From Rubrobacteraceae bacterium (lineage in GTDB: Bacteria; Actinomycetota; Rubrobacteria; Rubrobacterales; Rubrobacteraceae), in NCBI GenBank assembly GCA_021156345.1, contig JAJNDJ010000075.1, positions 1-9,424 of the forward strand: 9,424 nucleotides of DNA, given 5' to 3'. The notes beneath the pieces are model-generated. The model was not told the origin of the DNA. It saw only the letters and a list, made by a program, of their open reading frames with translations, and did no database searches. How positions within the stretch are numbered: the first letter of the stretch is position 1; every line of letters starts with the position of its first letter. Made by a program: the position numbers and the translations under genes. Of the stretch, positions 1 to 7,142 are shown one piece after another.

Positions 1-183
1 CGCTTTGGGGGCGACGAGGAGAGGGCCGAGACGCCGTACAAGGGTATCACCCCACTCACCGCGGAGGACGTCGCCGAGTGCGTGAGGTGGGCCGTGAGCA
101 TGCCCCCGCACGTCAACGTGGACCGCATAGATGTCAAGCCAGTCCGTCAGGCAGGCGTCGCCCGGTTTGTCCGTGAGGCGTGA
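1..183 (+). CDS. SDR-family oxidoreductase, C-terminal end (YdfG-like), partial
   Basis: The frame is open from the first base to a TGA at 181-183 and gives the last 60 residues of a protein whose start lies outside the window. The segment YKGITPLTAEDVAECVRWAV followed by MPPHVNVDRIDVKPV is the typical tail of classical short-chain dehydrogenases of the YdfG / NADP-dependent 3-hydroxy acid dehydrogenase group: the PLTAEDVAE helix and the 'P.HVN...I...PV' strand after it. Family members are cytosolic and oxidise hydroxy acids such as serine or 3-hydroxypropionate. The Rossmann glycine motif and the Tyr-x-x-x-Lys catalytic pair lie upstream and cannot be checked, so the substrate is open. A hairpin starts two bases after the stop, so this gene is probably not co-transcribed with the kinase operon. 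The family is fairly sure; the exact enzyme is not. Confidence 0.85.
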   Translation, partial: RFGGDEERAETPYKGITPLTAEDVAECVRWAVSMPPHVNVDRIDVKPVRQAGVARFVREA

Positions 184-184
184 A

Positions 185-213
185 GGTCCCCGAGCGAGAA
201 GACGGCGGGGACC
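185..213 (+). terminator. Hairpin just after the dehydrogenase stop, possible terminator
   Basis: GGTCCCCG (185-192) and CGGGGACC (206-213) form a perfect 8-bp stem with a 13-base loop, starting two bases after the stop codon. There is no run of T after it, so intrinsic termination is uncertain. Position and stem strength are the only support. Confidence 0.4.
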
Positions 214-290
214 GGGGCTCGACCCGAAACCCGCATAGATAAGCCCAATTACCGGACGCACTAGGATAGGCCAGAACGTAGGGGAGTAAA

Positions 291-332
291 CTCGTAGTGA
301 GCAGGACAGCGGTTCGAGTCCGCTCGTCGGCT
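291..332 (+). other. tRNA-Thr(CGU) 3' half, displaced attachment-site remnant
   Basis: From the anticodon loop onward the sequence folds as a tRNA 3' half: loop CTCGTAG with anticodon CGT (291-297), the 3' anticodon strand TGAGC, a five-base variable region AGGAC (303-307), a T arm AGCGG/TTCGAGT/CCGCT (308-324), the 3' acceptor strand CGTCGGC (325-331) and discriminator T (332). CCA is not encoded. The five bases before the loop do not pair with TGAGC, and no GCCGACG acceptor 5' strand lies upstream, so this is not a working tRNA gene. Such 3' halves are what tyrosine recombinases leave at the far end of an element integrated in a tRNA gene. Bases 307-336 recur exactly, inverted, at 8602-8631. 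Confidence 0.75.
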
Positions 333-557
333 CTCTATCTCTTTTGGGCTTTGCGGGGAAATGTTGAGCAGAAGAGGTGTTGCCCGAAGTCCACGAAGAA
401 GCTTCAAGAATAGTGCAGTGAACTCGGGCAGCTTAACCTCTCCGTGGAGTATGATGTCGTTGTTATGCGACCGGAGACGTGCATAGGAGCGCGAGACCGC
501 TTCCTTCTCCTATCGCTTATGTGAGAGATCAGTCCCCAGTTTGGGAGGTTAGCTGTC
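333..557. other. Gap between tRNA remnant and kinase operon, no gene recognised
   Basis: This stretch is less GC-rich than its surroundings. It begins with a pyrimidine-rich run directly after the tRNA remnant. Short frames here (for example 404-514) encode nothing I recognise. The leader of the kinase operon must lie here. A poor match to a sigma-70 type promoter (TTGTTA at 460-465, 16 bases, CATAGG at 482-487) is too weak to call. The last bases hold the ribosome binding site GGGAGG at 543-548. Confidence 0.5.
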
Positions 558-2039
558 ATGAAGCCTGGTCCATCAAAGGGGAGAGCCCATGGGCGTCCGG
601 TGGACGAGCGAGGTTTTCTGGACTCGCAGCCGCCCGAACTGCGCATCGAGGGAGCTCTAGAGGAGATCCGGAGGCGGGTCGTGGAGAGCGGTAGGCGGGT
701 GGCCGTCCTCGACGACGACCCGACCGGCGTCCAGAGCGTGCACGGCGTGCCGGTTCTTACCACCTGGGCGATCGAAGACCTGCGCTGGGCGCTAGAACAA
801 ACAAGCCCGACCTTCTACATCCTGACCAACTCCCGCAGTCTCGCGGAGGAAGAGGCGATTGCCATGAACCAGCAAATCGCCCGCAACCTCTCGGAGGCCG
901 CCGCGCCTGGGACGGACTTCGATGTCGTTAGCCGCAGCGACTCGACTCTGCGCGGCCACTACCCGGCGGAGACTGACGCGCTCGCGGAGGTGCTCAGGGA
1001 GGGAGGGCGTGGACCCGACGGCCTTGTCTTGTGCCCCGCTTTCTTCGAAGCCGGTAGGATCACGGTTGACGACATCCACTGGGTGCGCCAGGATGGGAAG
1101 CTAGTCCCGGCGGGACGAACGGAGTTTGCTTCCGACCACAGCTTTGGCTACCGCTCCTCGGACCTCAAGGCGTGGGTCGAGGAGAAAACCGGGGGACGCA
1201 TTAAGACCCACGAGGTTGTCAGCGTGGGCCTCGCCGACCTTCGCGAGGGCGGTCCCGAGCGTGTCCTGGAGCTCCTTGAGGAGGCGAGCGGAGGGAGACC
1301 GGTGGTGATCAACGCTGCATCCTTCGCGGACCTCGAGGTCTTCGTGCTCGGCCTGCTTGCGGCGGAGGAGGAGGGCAAACGCTTCCTCTGCCGTACGGGG
1401 CCATCGTTCGTGCGGACGCGGGGTGGCATCACCGAGCCGAAGATCCTCCGACCCGAGGATCTCTACCGCATGAGGCCTAAAGAGGGCCACGGGCTCGTCT
1501 TGGTCGGTTCCTACGTGCCCACGACCACCCGCCAGCTCGAAGGAGTGCTCGCGCTTGACGGGGTACGCGGCGTCGAGATGTCGGTGCCGCGGCTCCTGGA
1601 GCCTGGGAGCAGGGAGGACGAGCTGGGACGGGTGGCGGAGGACGTCAACGGTTCGCTGGCTTCATCGGAGGTCGTGGTCTACACCAGCCGCGAGCTCGTA
1701 ACTGCAGGTAAGGCGGGGAGCGCTGGACTTTCGAACTTCGAGATTGGGACTGCGGTCTCAGGCGCTTTGGTCGACGTGATGAGGCGGGTGGACCGGACGC
1801 TGCCGCTCTCCTTCGTGGTGGCGAAAGGCGGGATTACATCCAGCGACATCGCCACTAAGGGGCTCGAGGTGCGGAGGGCCGAGGTTGCGGGGCCACTCTT
1901 GCCGCCAGGGATCGTGCCGGTCTGGATCTTACCGGAGGAGAACGACTTCCCGGGACTACCGTATGTGATCTTCCCGGGCAACGTCGGCGGTCCGGGTTCT
2001 TTGGCCCAAGCAATAGAGATCCTGCGGGGAGAGCGCTAG
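558..2039 (+). CDS. Four-carbon acid sugar kinase (DUF1537 / OtnK family)
   Basis: A 493-residue cytosolic kinase. Family members phosphorylate 3-oxo-tetronates or tetronates with ATP in L-threonate, D-threonate and D-erythronate breakdown. The N-terminal substrate domain carries LDDDPTGVQSVHGVPVLTTW (residues 51-70), NSRSL (91-95), the SRSDSTLRGHYPAE block (125-138) and CPAFFEAGR (159-167). The C-terminal nucleotide-binding domain has VGSYVPTTTRQL (316-327), AKGGITSSD (422-430) and FPGNVG (472-477). Both domains and all signature blocks are present, so it should be active. The ATG at 558 is chosen because GGGAGG lies 9 bases upstream; the in-frame GTG at 600 lacks a well-placed site. The first 30 or so residues precede the conserved domain and are poorly constrained. 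It is the first gene of the operon, followed after 47 bases by the aldolase. Substrate is not determined by sequence: 3-oxo-tetronate is likeliest, and 3-oxo-isoapionate or a longer acid sugar is possible. Confidence 0.9.
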   Translation: MKPGPSKGRAHGRPVDERGFLDSQPPELRIEGALEEIRRRVVESGRRVAVLDDDPTGVQSVHGVPVLTTWAIEDLRWALEQTSPTFYILTNSRSLAEEEAIAMNQQIARNLSEAAAPGTDFDVVSRSDSTLRGHYPAETDALAEVLREGGRGPDGLVLCPAFFEAGRITVDDIHWVRQDGKLVPAGRTEFASDHSFGYRSSDLKAWVEEKTGGRIKTHEVVSVGLADLREGGPERVLELLEEASGGRPVVINAASFADLEVFVLGLLAAEEEGKRFLCRTGPSFVRTRGGITEPKILRPEDLYRMRPKEGHGLVLVGSYVPTTTRQLEGVLALDGVRGVEMSVPRLLEPGSREDELGRVAEDVNGSLASSEVVVYTSRELVTAGKAGSAGLSNFEIGTAVSGALVDVMRRVDRTLPLSFVVAKGGITSSDIATKGLEVRRAEVAGPLLPPGIVPVWILPEENDFPGLPYVIFPGNVGGPGSLAQAIEILRGER

Positions 2040-2086
2040 AGGCTCTAGAGGCCGGTGTACGAGGACGCGAAGGAGGCACGAGCCCG

Positions 2087-2950
2087 GTGGAAACCGCAAC
2101 GGAGACCAGATTCGGAGAGATACTGAGCCGAGCGCAGGAAACTGGCCGAGCTGTCGGCGCGTTCACCTGCTACGACCTCTTGGGCTTCGAGGCCGTGGTC
2201 CGCGCGGCCGAGTCTTATCGCGCGCCAGCGATGATCCTCGTGAGCCCGTCCTCCTTCGAGGCGGAGGGCGGCGGACGGCTCGTGCGGGCCTTCGGAGCCG
2301 CGGCCAAGGCCTCCTCGGTCGAGGTCCTTGTGCAGCTCGACCATGCTGGGGACGAGCGTCTCATAGAGCGCGCCGCCGACTGCGGGGTGGAGGCAGTGAT
2401 GGCCGATGGCTCGAAGCTCCCCTTCGCCGAGAACCTGGCCTTTGCCCAGTCTGTGGTGGACTCGATGCGTCCCCGCGGTGTAGGAGTCGAGGCTGAGCTC
2501 GGCCGGGTGGAGGGCCACGAGGATGAGGCGGGTGAAACCTTGAGTGGCGCGATGACCGAGCCGGGCGAAGCCGAGGAGTTTGTCAAGCGGAGCGGCGTGG
2601 ACTGCCTCGCGGTCGCAGTCGGCAACGTCCACGGCCACTACTCCGGCACGCCTGAGATCGACTGGAGTAGGCTCGAGGAGGTCCGGGGTCGGATCTCTAC
2701 CCCCCTCTCCCTACATGGCGCCTCGGGGCTGCCCGAGGCCGACCTCGAACGGGCAGTCTCGCTAGGAGTAGCCAAGTTCAACGTCAACACTGAACTCAGG
2801 ACGGCGTATTTCCGGCGCCTCGGGGAAGATCTCGGCGTGAAGGCTGCGACGGTCAACCTCAAGGCTTTGGGCGACGGCGTCGTGGAGGCGGTACAGGAGG
2901 TGGTGGAGGCGAAGCTTTCCGCCTTCGGCTGGTCGAGAGAGGAGGCGTAG
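2087..2950 (+). CDS. Class II (zinc) ketose-bisphosphate aldolase, GatY/KbaY/FBA family
   Basis: A 287-residue cytosolic TIM-barrel aldolase, the usual length for tagatose-bisphosphate aldolases of the GatY/KbaY group. Visible motifs: LVQLDHAGD (81-89) with the proposed proton donor D85 and zinc ligand H86; VEAELGRVEGHEDE (134-147), the family's VEAE-G-x-x-G-x-ED block; AVGNVHGHY (177-185) with zinc ligand H182; LHGASG (209-214) with H210 (the more usual form is LHGGSG); and the phosphate-binding FNVNTELR (231-238). These enzymes cleave a ketose phosphate to dihydroxyacetone phosphate (DHAP). The start is GTG at 2087, with AGGAGG at 2071-2076 ten bases ahead. It lies between the acid-sugar kinase and the dehydrogenase, two bases from the latter, which implies action on the phosphorylated oxo-acid. 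It occupies the place normally held by the unrelated decarboxylase OtnC. Family is sure, substrate is inferred. Confidence 0.88.
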   Translation: METATETRFGEILSRAQETGRAVGAFTCYDLLGFEAVVRAAESYRAPAMILVSPSSFEAEGGGRLVRAFGAAAKASSVEVLVQLDHAGDERLIERAADCGVEAVMADGSKLPFAENLAFAQSVVDSMRPRGVGVEAELGRVEGHEDEAGETLSGAMTEPGEAEEFVKRSGVDCLAVAVGNVHGHYSGTPEIDWSRLEEVRGRISTPLSLHGASGLPEADLERAVSLGVAKFNVNTELRTAYFRRLGEDLGVKAATVNLKALGDGVVEAVQEVVEAKLSAFGWSREEA

Positions 2951-2952
2951 CT

Positions 2953-3825
2953 ATGGAACGCTTGGCGTTCGTAGGACTGGGGTCGATGGGCTCCCCCATG
3001 GCGAAGCGGTTGGTGGGAGCGGGCTTCGAACTCAAGGTCTTCGATGTACTCGACGAGCGCACCCATCCCCTCATCGAGCTAGGAGCCGTAAGCGCCCCCT
3101 CCCTCGTAGAGGCGGCAGAAGGCACCGAGGCGCTCGTCCTCATGGTGGCGAACGCCGAGCAGGCGGAGGGTGTCCTTTTCGGCGAGGGGGGTGCCGCCGA
3201 AGCACTCCCCCAGGGCGCGGCCGTGGTCGTCATGAGTACCATAGGACCCGAGGCGGCTCGCGAGCTGGCCGACGCTCTTGCCGAGCGTGACCTGCGGACT
3301 GTGGACGCACCCGTGAGCGGGGGTGTGGCACGGGCAGAGAAGGGTGAGCTCCTGATCATGGCCGGGGGACCTGAAAACCTCTTTGAGAAGCTGCGCCCGG
3401 TCCTTGGAGCGATGGGCTCGAGCGTCGTCCACTGTGGCCCGCGGGTGGGCGATGGGCAGGCCGTCAAGCTCGTCAACCAGCTCCTCTGCGGGGTGCACAT
3501 CGCGGCGGCGGCAGAGGCCTTGGCCTACGCCGAGGCTCTAGGCCTGGACCCGCGCTTCGTCTTCGAGGCGATCCGGCACGGCGCAGCCAACTCCTTCATG
3601 CTCCAGGACCGCGGCGAGCGGATGCTTAAAGAGGAGTTTGTCCCCCCCAAGAGTGCATTGGACATCTTCGTCAAGGACATGGGCCTCGTACGCAAGGCCG
3701 CCGAGGAGCGGGGCTTCGAGACCCCGCTGTCCTCCGCAGCGTTGGAGCTGTATCTGGCAGGTAAAGAGGCGGGACTGGGCAACGATGACGACTCCGGGAT
3801 CATCCGCATGTTCCGGCAATGGTAA
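2953..3825 (+). CDS. NAD-dependent 3-hydroxyacid dehydrogenase, LtnD / HIBADH family
   Basis: A 290-residue cytosolic beta-hydroxyacid dehydrogenase. The N-terminal Rossmann fold has FVGLGSMGSPMAKRL (6-20), with an acidic residue (D31) at the end of beta-2, which favours NAD over NADP. DAPVSGG (118-124) is the substrate-binding signature. GDGQAVKLVNQLL (167-179) carries the catalytic lysine K172. FVKDMGLV (239-246) contains the conserved KD pair. The length matches L-threonate, D-erythronate and 3-hydroxyisobutyrate dehydrogenases. With a DUF1537 kinase two genes upstream, oxidation of an acid sugar at C2 or C3 is the best reading. The ATG at 2953 begins two bases after the aldolase stop with GGAGG (2941-2945) seven bases ahead, so translation is probably coupled. 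It is the last gene of the operon. Tartronate semialdehyde reductase and plain HIBADH are alternatives not excluded by sequence. Confidence 0.85.
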   Translation: MERLAFVGLGSMGSPMAKRLVGAGFELKVFDVLDERTHPLIELGAVSAPSLVEAAEGTEALVLMVANAEQAEGVLFGEGGAAEALPQGAAVVVMSTIGPEAARELADALAERDLRTVDAPVSGGVARAEKGELLIMAGGPENLFEKLRPVLGAMGSSVVHCGPRVGDGQAVKLVNQLLCGVHIAAAAEALAYAEALGLDPRFVFEAIRHGAANSFMLQDRGERMLKEEFVPPKSALDIFVKDMGLVRKAAEERGFETPLSSAALELYLAGKEAGLGNDDDSGIIRMFRQW

Positions 3826-3850
3826 GCCTAACCTTGCGTTCTAAGCACAA

Positions 3851-3887
3851 GAGTTTTGTGATGGACATAAAGTCCCTTGCAAAACTC
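3851..3887. repeat. Compound inverted repeat, likely insertion-sequence end
   Basis: GAGTTTTG (3851-3858) and CAAAACTC (3880-3887) are perfect 8-bp arms, and inside them GGAC/ATAAA/GTCC (3863-3875) forms a second small stem. The element sits 25 bases past the dehydrogenase stop and 24 bases beyond the stop of a minus-strand transposase remnant, where the 3' end of an insertion sequence is expected. It could also act as a terminator for the kinase operon, but no T tract follows. Confidence 0.45.
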
Positions 3888-3910
3888 CCTCTCCCTGTCT
3901 TCGTGAGGAT

Positions 3911-4108
3911 TTAGGCCGTCCTCTTGAGAGCCGGGTAGCGCTTCGCCCGGCCCGAGAGCCGTCCTTTGGTCCGCCCCGCAGAGCGTCCCCGGGGTTTCGG
4001 CGCCTTCGCGGGTGTGCCGAGCTCGGCCAAAAGCGCCGAAACTACGCGTTGGACCCGCACTGCTCTCAGGCCACGGCGTCGCAAACCACACCGGAATAGC
4101 CTATCCAA
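3911..4108 (-). pseudogene. Transposase C-terminal remnant
   Basis: The minus-strand frame ends at 3911 and encodes VSALLAELGTPAKAPKPRG, then a basic stretch ending GRAKRYPALKRTA. This 'LGTPA-x-PKPRG-(S)-GR-x-KGR' tail with a short RYP-x-xK end is the kind of proline-rich, lysine/arginine-rich C-terminus found on a group of actinobacterial insertion-sequence transposases. Only about 50 residues are convincing, up to roughly position 4075. No DDE catalytic region is present, so it is dead. The inverted repeat at 3851-3887 marks its outer end. Between 4109 and 4212 nothing is recognisable, and the composition becomes more AT-rich. The exact transposase family is uncertain. Confidence 0.45.
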
Positions 4109-4212
4109 TGTTAGCTCCTGGGCACCCGGTCAAAGCGGAACTCTCGTGTACCATCATCGTGCAGATGAACATAGGGAAGTACTCAGAATTATGAAGGCCG
4201 TGTCAACAGTAG

Positions 4213-5832
4213 GGACAGAACCAGAGGGTACCTCATGCGCGACGCCGGGTGTTGCACCGCAGTGCTCTTGAGGTGCTGGAGGAGAGCGGTGCTCCTCCCG
4301 CGGAACTGGCGCGTCACGCGCTGGCGGGTGGTCTTGCTGAGCAGGCCTTCCGGTACTCCGTGGCTGCGGGGGATCGGGCGGTGGAGGTGTTTGCCGCACG
4401 GGACGCCATCGACCACTACCAAATGGTGCGGGACCTGTTGGCTGAAGAGGTGCAAACCGGCGGTAGGCAACCGACCGAGCGGTCGATTCTGGACCTTGAG
4501 CACCTGTACACCAGGCTGGGCCGGGCATACGAGCTCGCCGATGAGGGGGAGAAGGCGCGGGCGGCCTACGAGGCGCTACTCGCTCTTGGGCGGCAGTTGG
4601 GGGAAGCGAGGCTCGAAGTGCTCTCCCTCAACCACCTGGCGGTCTTCGACTACCACCAGGGCGACGACCGGACGGTCAAAGCGCTACTGGAGGAGGCTAG
4701 ACGGATGGCCGAGGATGCGGGTCTCGAAGAGGCACTCCTAGAGACCCAGTGCAACCTCGCGGAGGTCATGGCTATCCACCCGCGGGATTTCGAGCACTCT
4801 GGCCCTCTCGCCCGAAAGGCTCTGGCCTCCGCTCGGACCCTTGGGCGGCTGGACCTGGTAGCGCGGGCATTGGCCACGCTGGCACGAGTGGAGGTGTTCG
4901 CGGGGAGATTCGAGGAGGCTGCGGCCTACGCTGAGGAGGGCGTGGCGCTGAGCCGAGAACTGGCCGATCGCCCGGCGCCGCGGACAGAGTTACCCCCGAC
5001 GATAACGCCGGCGATGGGACTCTCAGCTTCCTGGAAGGCGGGCAACAGGGTTAGGGAGATTCATTGTCTCACCTATCTCGCGTACGCCCGGATCTTCCAG
5101 GGCAGGCCGCAAGAAGGGATCGCGATCGGACGGGAGGCGCAGGCCATCTCCGGAGGGCTGCCCGAACGTATAGAGGCGATGAGCACGTGGGCACTCAACT
5201 TGGGGTTTCAGGAGATCGGCGAGTACGAGGAGGTACTAGAGGTCAGCCTGAGAGGTATCGAGCAGGCGCGCAAGACCCAGAACGTGTTTTTGCTGTTCTC
5301 CAACCTCGACCGCCTCGGTCGGGCGTACGAGGTACTGCTGGACCTACAGGAGGCGCGTAGGGTCCATGAGGAGGCGCTAGGGCTAAGAGGGGCGCTAGGG
5401 CGCAGTATGAGGTGTTCTCCTCCATCAGGCTCTGCGCGGTGGCAGCCCTCTCTGAGGACTGGGAGGAAGCTTACGCCTACGCCAAGAGGGCACGCCAGGG
5501 AGCGCGCCGAGGCTAATGAGAGGGAACGGATAGCCTACCTGCGCTCCTTAGCAGTACTTAGCGAGTTCGAAGGCGACACCGAGAGGGCTATAGAGCACCT
5601 GCACGAAGCTCACACCTTAGCCCAGAAGATCGGATTGCCGGGGGAAATCTGGCAGATCCAGAGCAGACTCGCAGAGCTTCACGAGCGGCGCGGGCAGGAG
5701 GCCGAGGCGCAGAAGGCGTACTCTCTAGCGGCTCAGACCTTGAGAGAGCTAGCCCAGAAGATCAGAGACGAAGATCTAAGGGAGGGATTTCTTTCGGCGC
5801 CACTGGTACGACGCGTGCTCGGGCACACTTAG
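4213..5832 (+). pseudogene. TPR-rich regulator (AAA-ATPase/TPR type), N-terminally truncated and frameshifted
   Basis: The open part resembles the C-terminal TPR half of large bacterial signal-transduction ATPases (LuxR/AfsR-like regulators of about 1000 residues). A stop at 4210-4212 closes the frame, and family-like sequence starts at HARRRVLHRSALEVLEESGA (about 4234), before the first usable GTG at 4249. The P-loop ATPase and DNA-binding parts are missing. Helical repeats follow, including AELARHALAGGLAEQAFRYS, HLYTRLGRAYELADEGEKAR and ALAYARIF-type units. Near 5403 the true reading moves to another frame, which encodes QYEVFSSIRLCAVAALSEDW and EEAYAYAKRARQ and stops at 5514-5516. The first frame resumes sense at about 5500 with RAEANERERIAYLRSL. 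So one base (or 3n+1) was lost near 5403, and a further deletion lies near 5490-5505. The C-terminus DLREGFLSAPLVRRVLGHT looks intact. A 527-residue ORF from 4249 spans all this by chance. Nonfunctional with high likelihood. Confidence 0.75.
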
Positions 5833-5840
5833 GGCGCAGA

Positions 5841-5865
5841 GCACTCCTCCAGAGAGGAGGGGTGC
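5841..5865 (+). terminator. Strong hairpin after the TPR pseudogene
   Basis: GCACTCCTCC (5841-5850) pairs with GGAGGGGTGC (5856-5865) over 10 bp with one G-T pair and a five-base AGAGA loop, eight bases after the stop of the TPR frame. Only a weak CCTTC follows, so it is terminator-like rather than textbook. Confidence 0.6.
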
Positions 5866-5980
5866 CCTTCAGCACTACTCAGATCTTGCCAGAGAGAAAC
5901 AGCCCACCGCAGGGCCTCGCAACGCTCTCACAACGCCCCGGCGCTAGGCTTCTGAAGGAAACCGGTATCGGATAGCAGAG

Positions 5981-6175
5981 GTGACCGAGAGTGCAAGCGA
6001 TGACGCTCCCCCGACTACGCCGCCGGCCCGCTCTTACCATGTCGAAGAGGTGGCCAAGTCCCAGGGGACGCAGCTCGTGATGTATGGGTTGTCCCGCTTG
6101 TTCAAGAGTAAAGGGTGCGGCAAGGCCACGATGGCCTGCCTGGCCACGACGCGCCTGAGGGGCGCTGGTGGCTGA
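5981..6175 (+). pseudogene. Possible N-terminal remnant of a TetR-type regulator
   Basis: A 64-codon frame from GTG at 5981 has GC-rich third positions like the real genes. Residues from about 30 on (TQLVMYGLSRLFKSKGCGKA, then TMACLATT) match the spacing of the first helices of a TetR DNA-binding domain: 'a.alrLF...GY..aTM..iA'. After that, where 'AGVS..TLY.HF' is expected, the frame reads RLRGAGG and stops, 8 bases inside the start of the ZIP transporter gene. No good ribosome binding site is seen. If the reading is right, the regulator was cut short and the transporter was fused behind it. It could instead be a small hypothetical gene or a chance ORF. Confidence 0.35.
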
Positions 6176-6899
6176 GGCATTCGCGTGGGGGTTTATCGCC
6201 GCCTCCTCGCTCCTGCTCGGAGCACTGATCGCCCTGCGCCGCCCGATCGGGTTACGCCCCCTGGGACTCATCATGGCCTTCGGCTCGGGAGTTCTGATCA
6301 GCAGCGTAGCCTACGAACTGGTCGAGGACGCCTTCAGCACATCGAGCGGAAGCGGGGCGGTGGGGCTCGGCTTGTTGGCTGGCGCCCTCACGTTCTCCCT
6401 CGGAGATCTAGCCATCGACCGCTTCGGAGGGGATGGGAGGAAGAGCGCCGCCGGAGAGCAAGACGAGGGGTCAGCCTTGGCCATCTTGCTTGGCACGGTG
6501 CTGGACGGCATCCCCGAGTCGATCGTGCTCGGCCTATCGTTGATAGGTGGTGAAGGGGTGAGCGTCGCCATGCTCGCCGCTGTGTTTATCTCCAACCTGC
6601 CAGAGGCCCTTTCTTCCACGGCCGGCTTGTCCAAGAGCGGCTGGCAGCGAGGGCGGATCCTGGGCCTCTGGACAGCGGTCACCGTGGTGTGCGCGTTCTC
6701 TTCGCTGGCCGGCTACGCCCTCTTTGACGAAGCTCCTGCGGCGACGGTCGCCTTCGTTCAGTCCTTCGCCGGCGGCGCGCTGTTGACCATGCTGGCCGAT
6801 ACGATGATGCCCGAGGCATTCAAGTACGGGGGCAAGCAGGTTGGTCTCTTCACCACCCTGGGTTTCGCCCTGGCCTTCCTCATCACCACGATCGAGTGA
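6168..6899 (+). CDS. ZIP-family divalent metal transporter
   Basis: A 243-residue integral membrane protein with about eight hydrophobic segments (roughly residues 5-23, 34-50, 64-82, 104-125, 130-150, 165-185, 194-212, 226-242), the size and topology of bacterial ZIP zinc/metal importers. The paired half-helix motifs are DGIPES (113-118, in ILLGTVLDGIPESIVLGLSL) and SNLPEA (142-147, in FISNLPEALSSTAGL). They correspond to the transmembrane 4 and 5 metal-binding motifs, but the usual HN..E and E..HE histidines are replaced by D113, N143 and glutamates, a variant seen in one bacterial ZIP subgroup. A charged cytoplasmic loop (about 84-101, RFGGDGRKSAAGEQDE) precedes that region. The start is GTG 6168 with GAGGGG (6157-6162) five bases ahead. 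It overlaps the end of the possible TetR remnant. No downstream partner is evident. The metal is unknown. Confidence 0.85.
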   Translation: MAEAFAWGFIAASSLLLGALIALRRPIGLRPLGLIMAFGSGVLISSVAYELVEDAFSTSSGSGAVGLGLLAGALTFSLGDLAIDRFGGDGRKSAAGEQDEGSALAILLGTVLDGIPESIVLGLSLIGGEGVSVAMLAAVFISNLPEALSSTAGLSKSGWQRGRILGLWTAVTVVCAFSSLAGYALFDEAPAATVAFVQSFAGGALLTMLADTMMPEAFKYGGKQVGLFTTLGFALAFLITTIE

Positions 6900-7037
6900 A
6901 GGGGCAACACCTCTGAGAATGCGCCTTTTAGACACTCGGGTGCATAAGGGCACATAAGGAAGGAGGGCCGGAGCAGCATGTCTGGAGGCTGATGCAATTT
7001 ACGAAGATCTACTCCTTGTCTGAACGCTAGGAGAGCT

Positions 7038-7142
7038 TTGGCGAGCAGGAACACGCACCTGGGATGCTACCGCCGGACCGCCCACGTGCTCTCGCGGCAC
7101 GGGCTGGGGTACGTGGTCAGTGTATTTTTCGCAGGGACGTCG
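7038..7142 (+). pseudogene. ABC1/UbiB-like kinase, N-terminal fragment fused to integrase
   Basis: TTG at 7038 has GGAG (7030-7033) four bases ahead. The first ~30 residues include HLGCYRRTAHVLSRHGLGYV, which follows the 'RYR.IA.VLARHGLGYLV' opening of ABC1/UbiB-type atypical kinases. After residue about 31 the likeness stops and integrase sequence follows in the same frame. None of the kinase core (KxGQ motif, ATP site) is present, so only the start of the gene survives. The call rests on one short block and could be wrong; the junction itself is placed at about 7130-7142. Confidence 0.4.

Noticed and set aside
230..332. Complete tRNA gene
   Set aside because: Only the part from the anticodon loop onward folds; no matching acceptor 5' strand or D arm is found upstream.
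460..487. Sigma-70 type promoter before the kinase
   Set aside because: Both boxes are poor matches and equally good chance matches exist nearby.
479..694. 71-codon ORF overlapping the kinase start
   Set aside because: It runs out of frame into the conserved kinase N-terminus and has no ribosome binding site or recognisable motif.
2036..2048. Palindrome CTAGAG-G-CTCTAG at the kinase stop
   Set aside because: Only 6-bp arms with a one-base centre, too small to call an operator or terminator inside an operon.
5879..6274. Minus-strand 131-codon ORF
   Set aside because: It covers the gap and the start of the ZIP gene antisense; no motif recognised, composition typical of a shadow frame.
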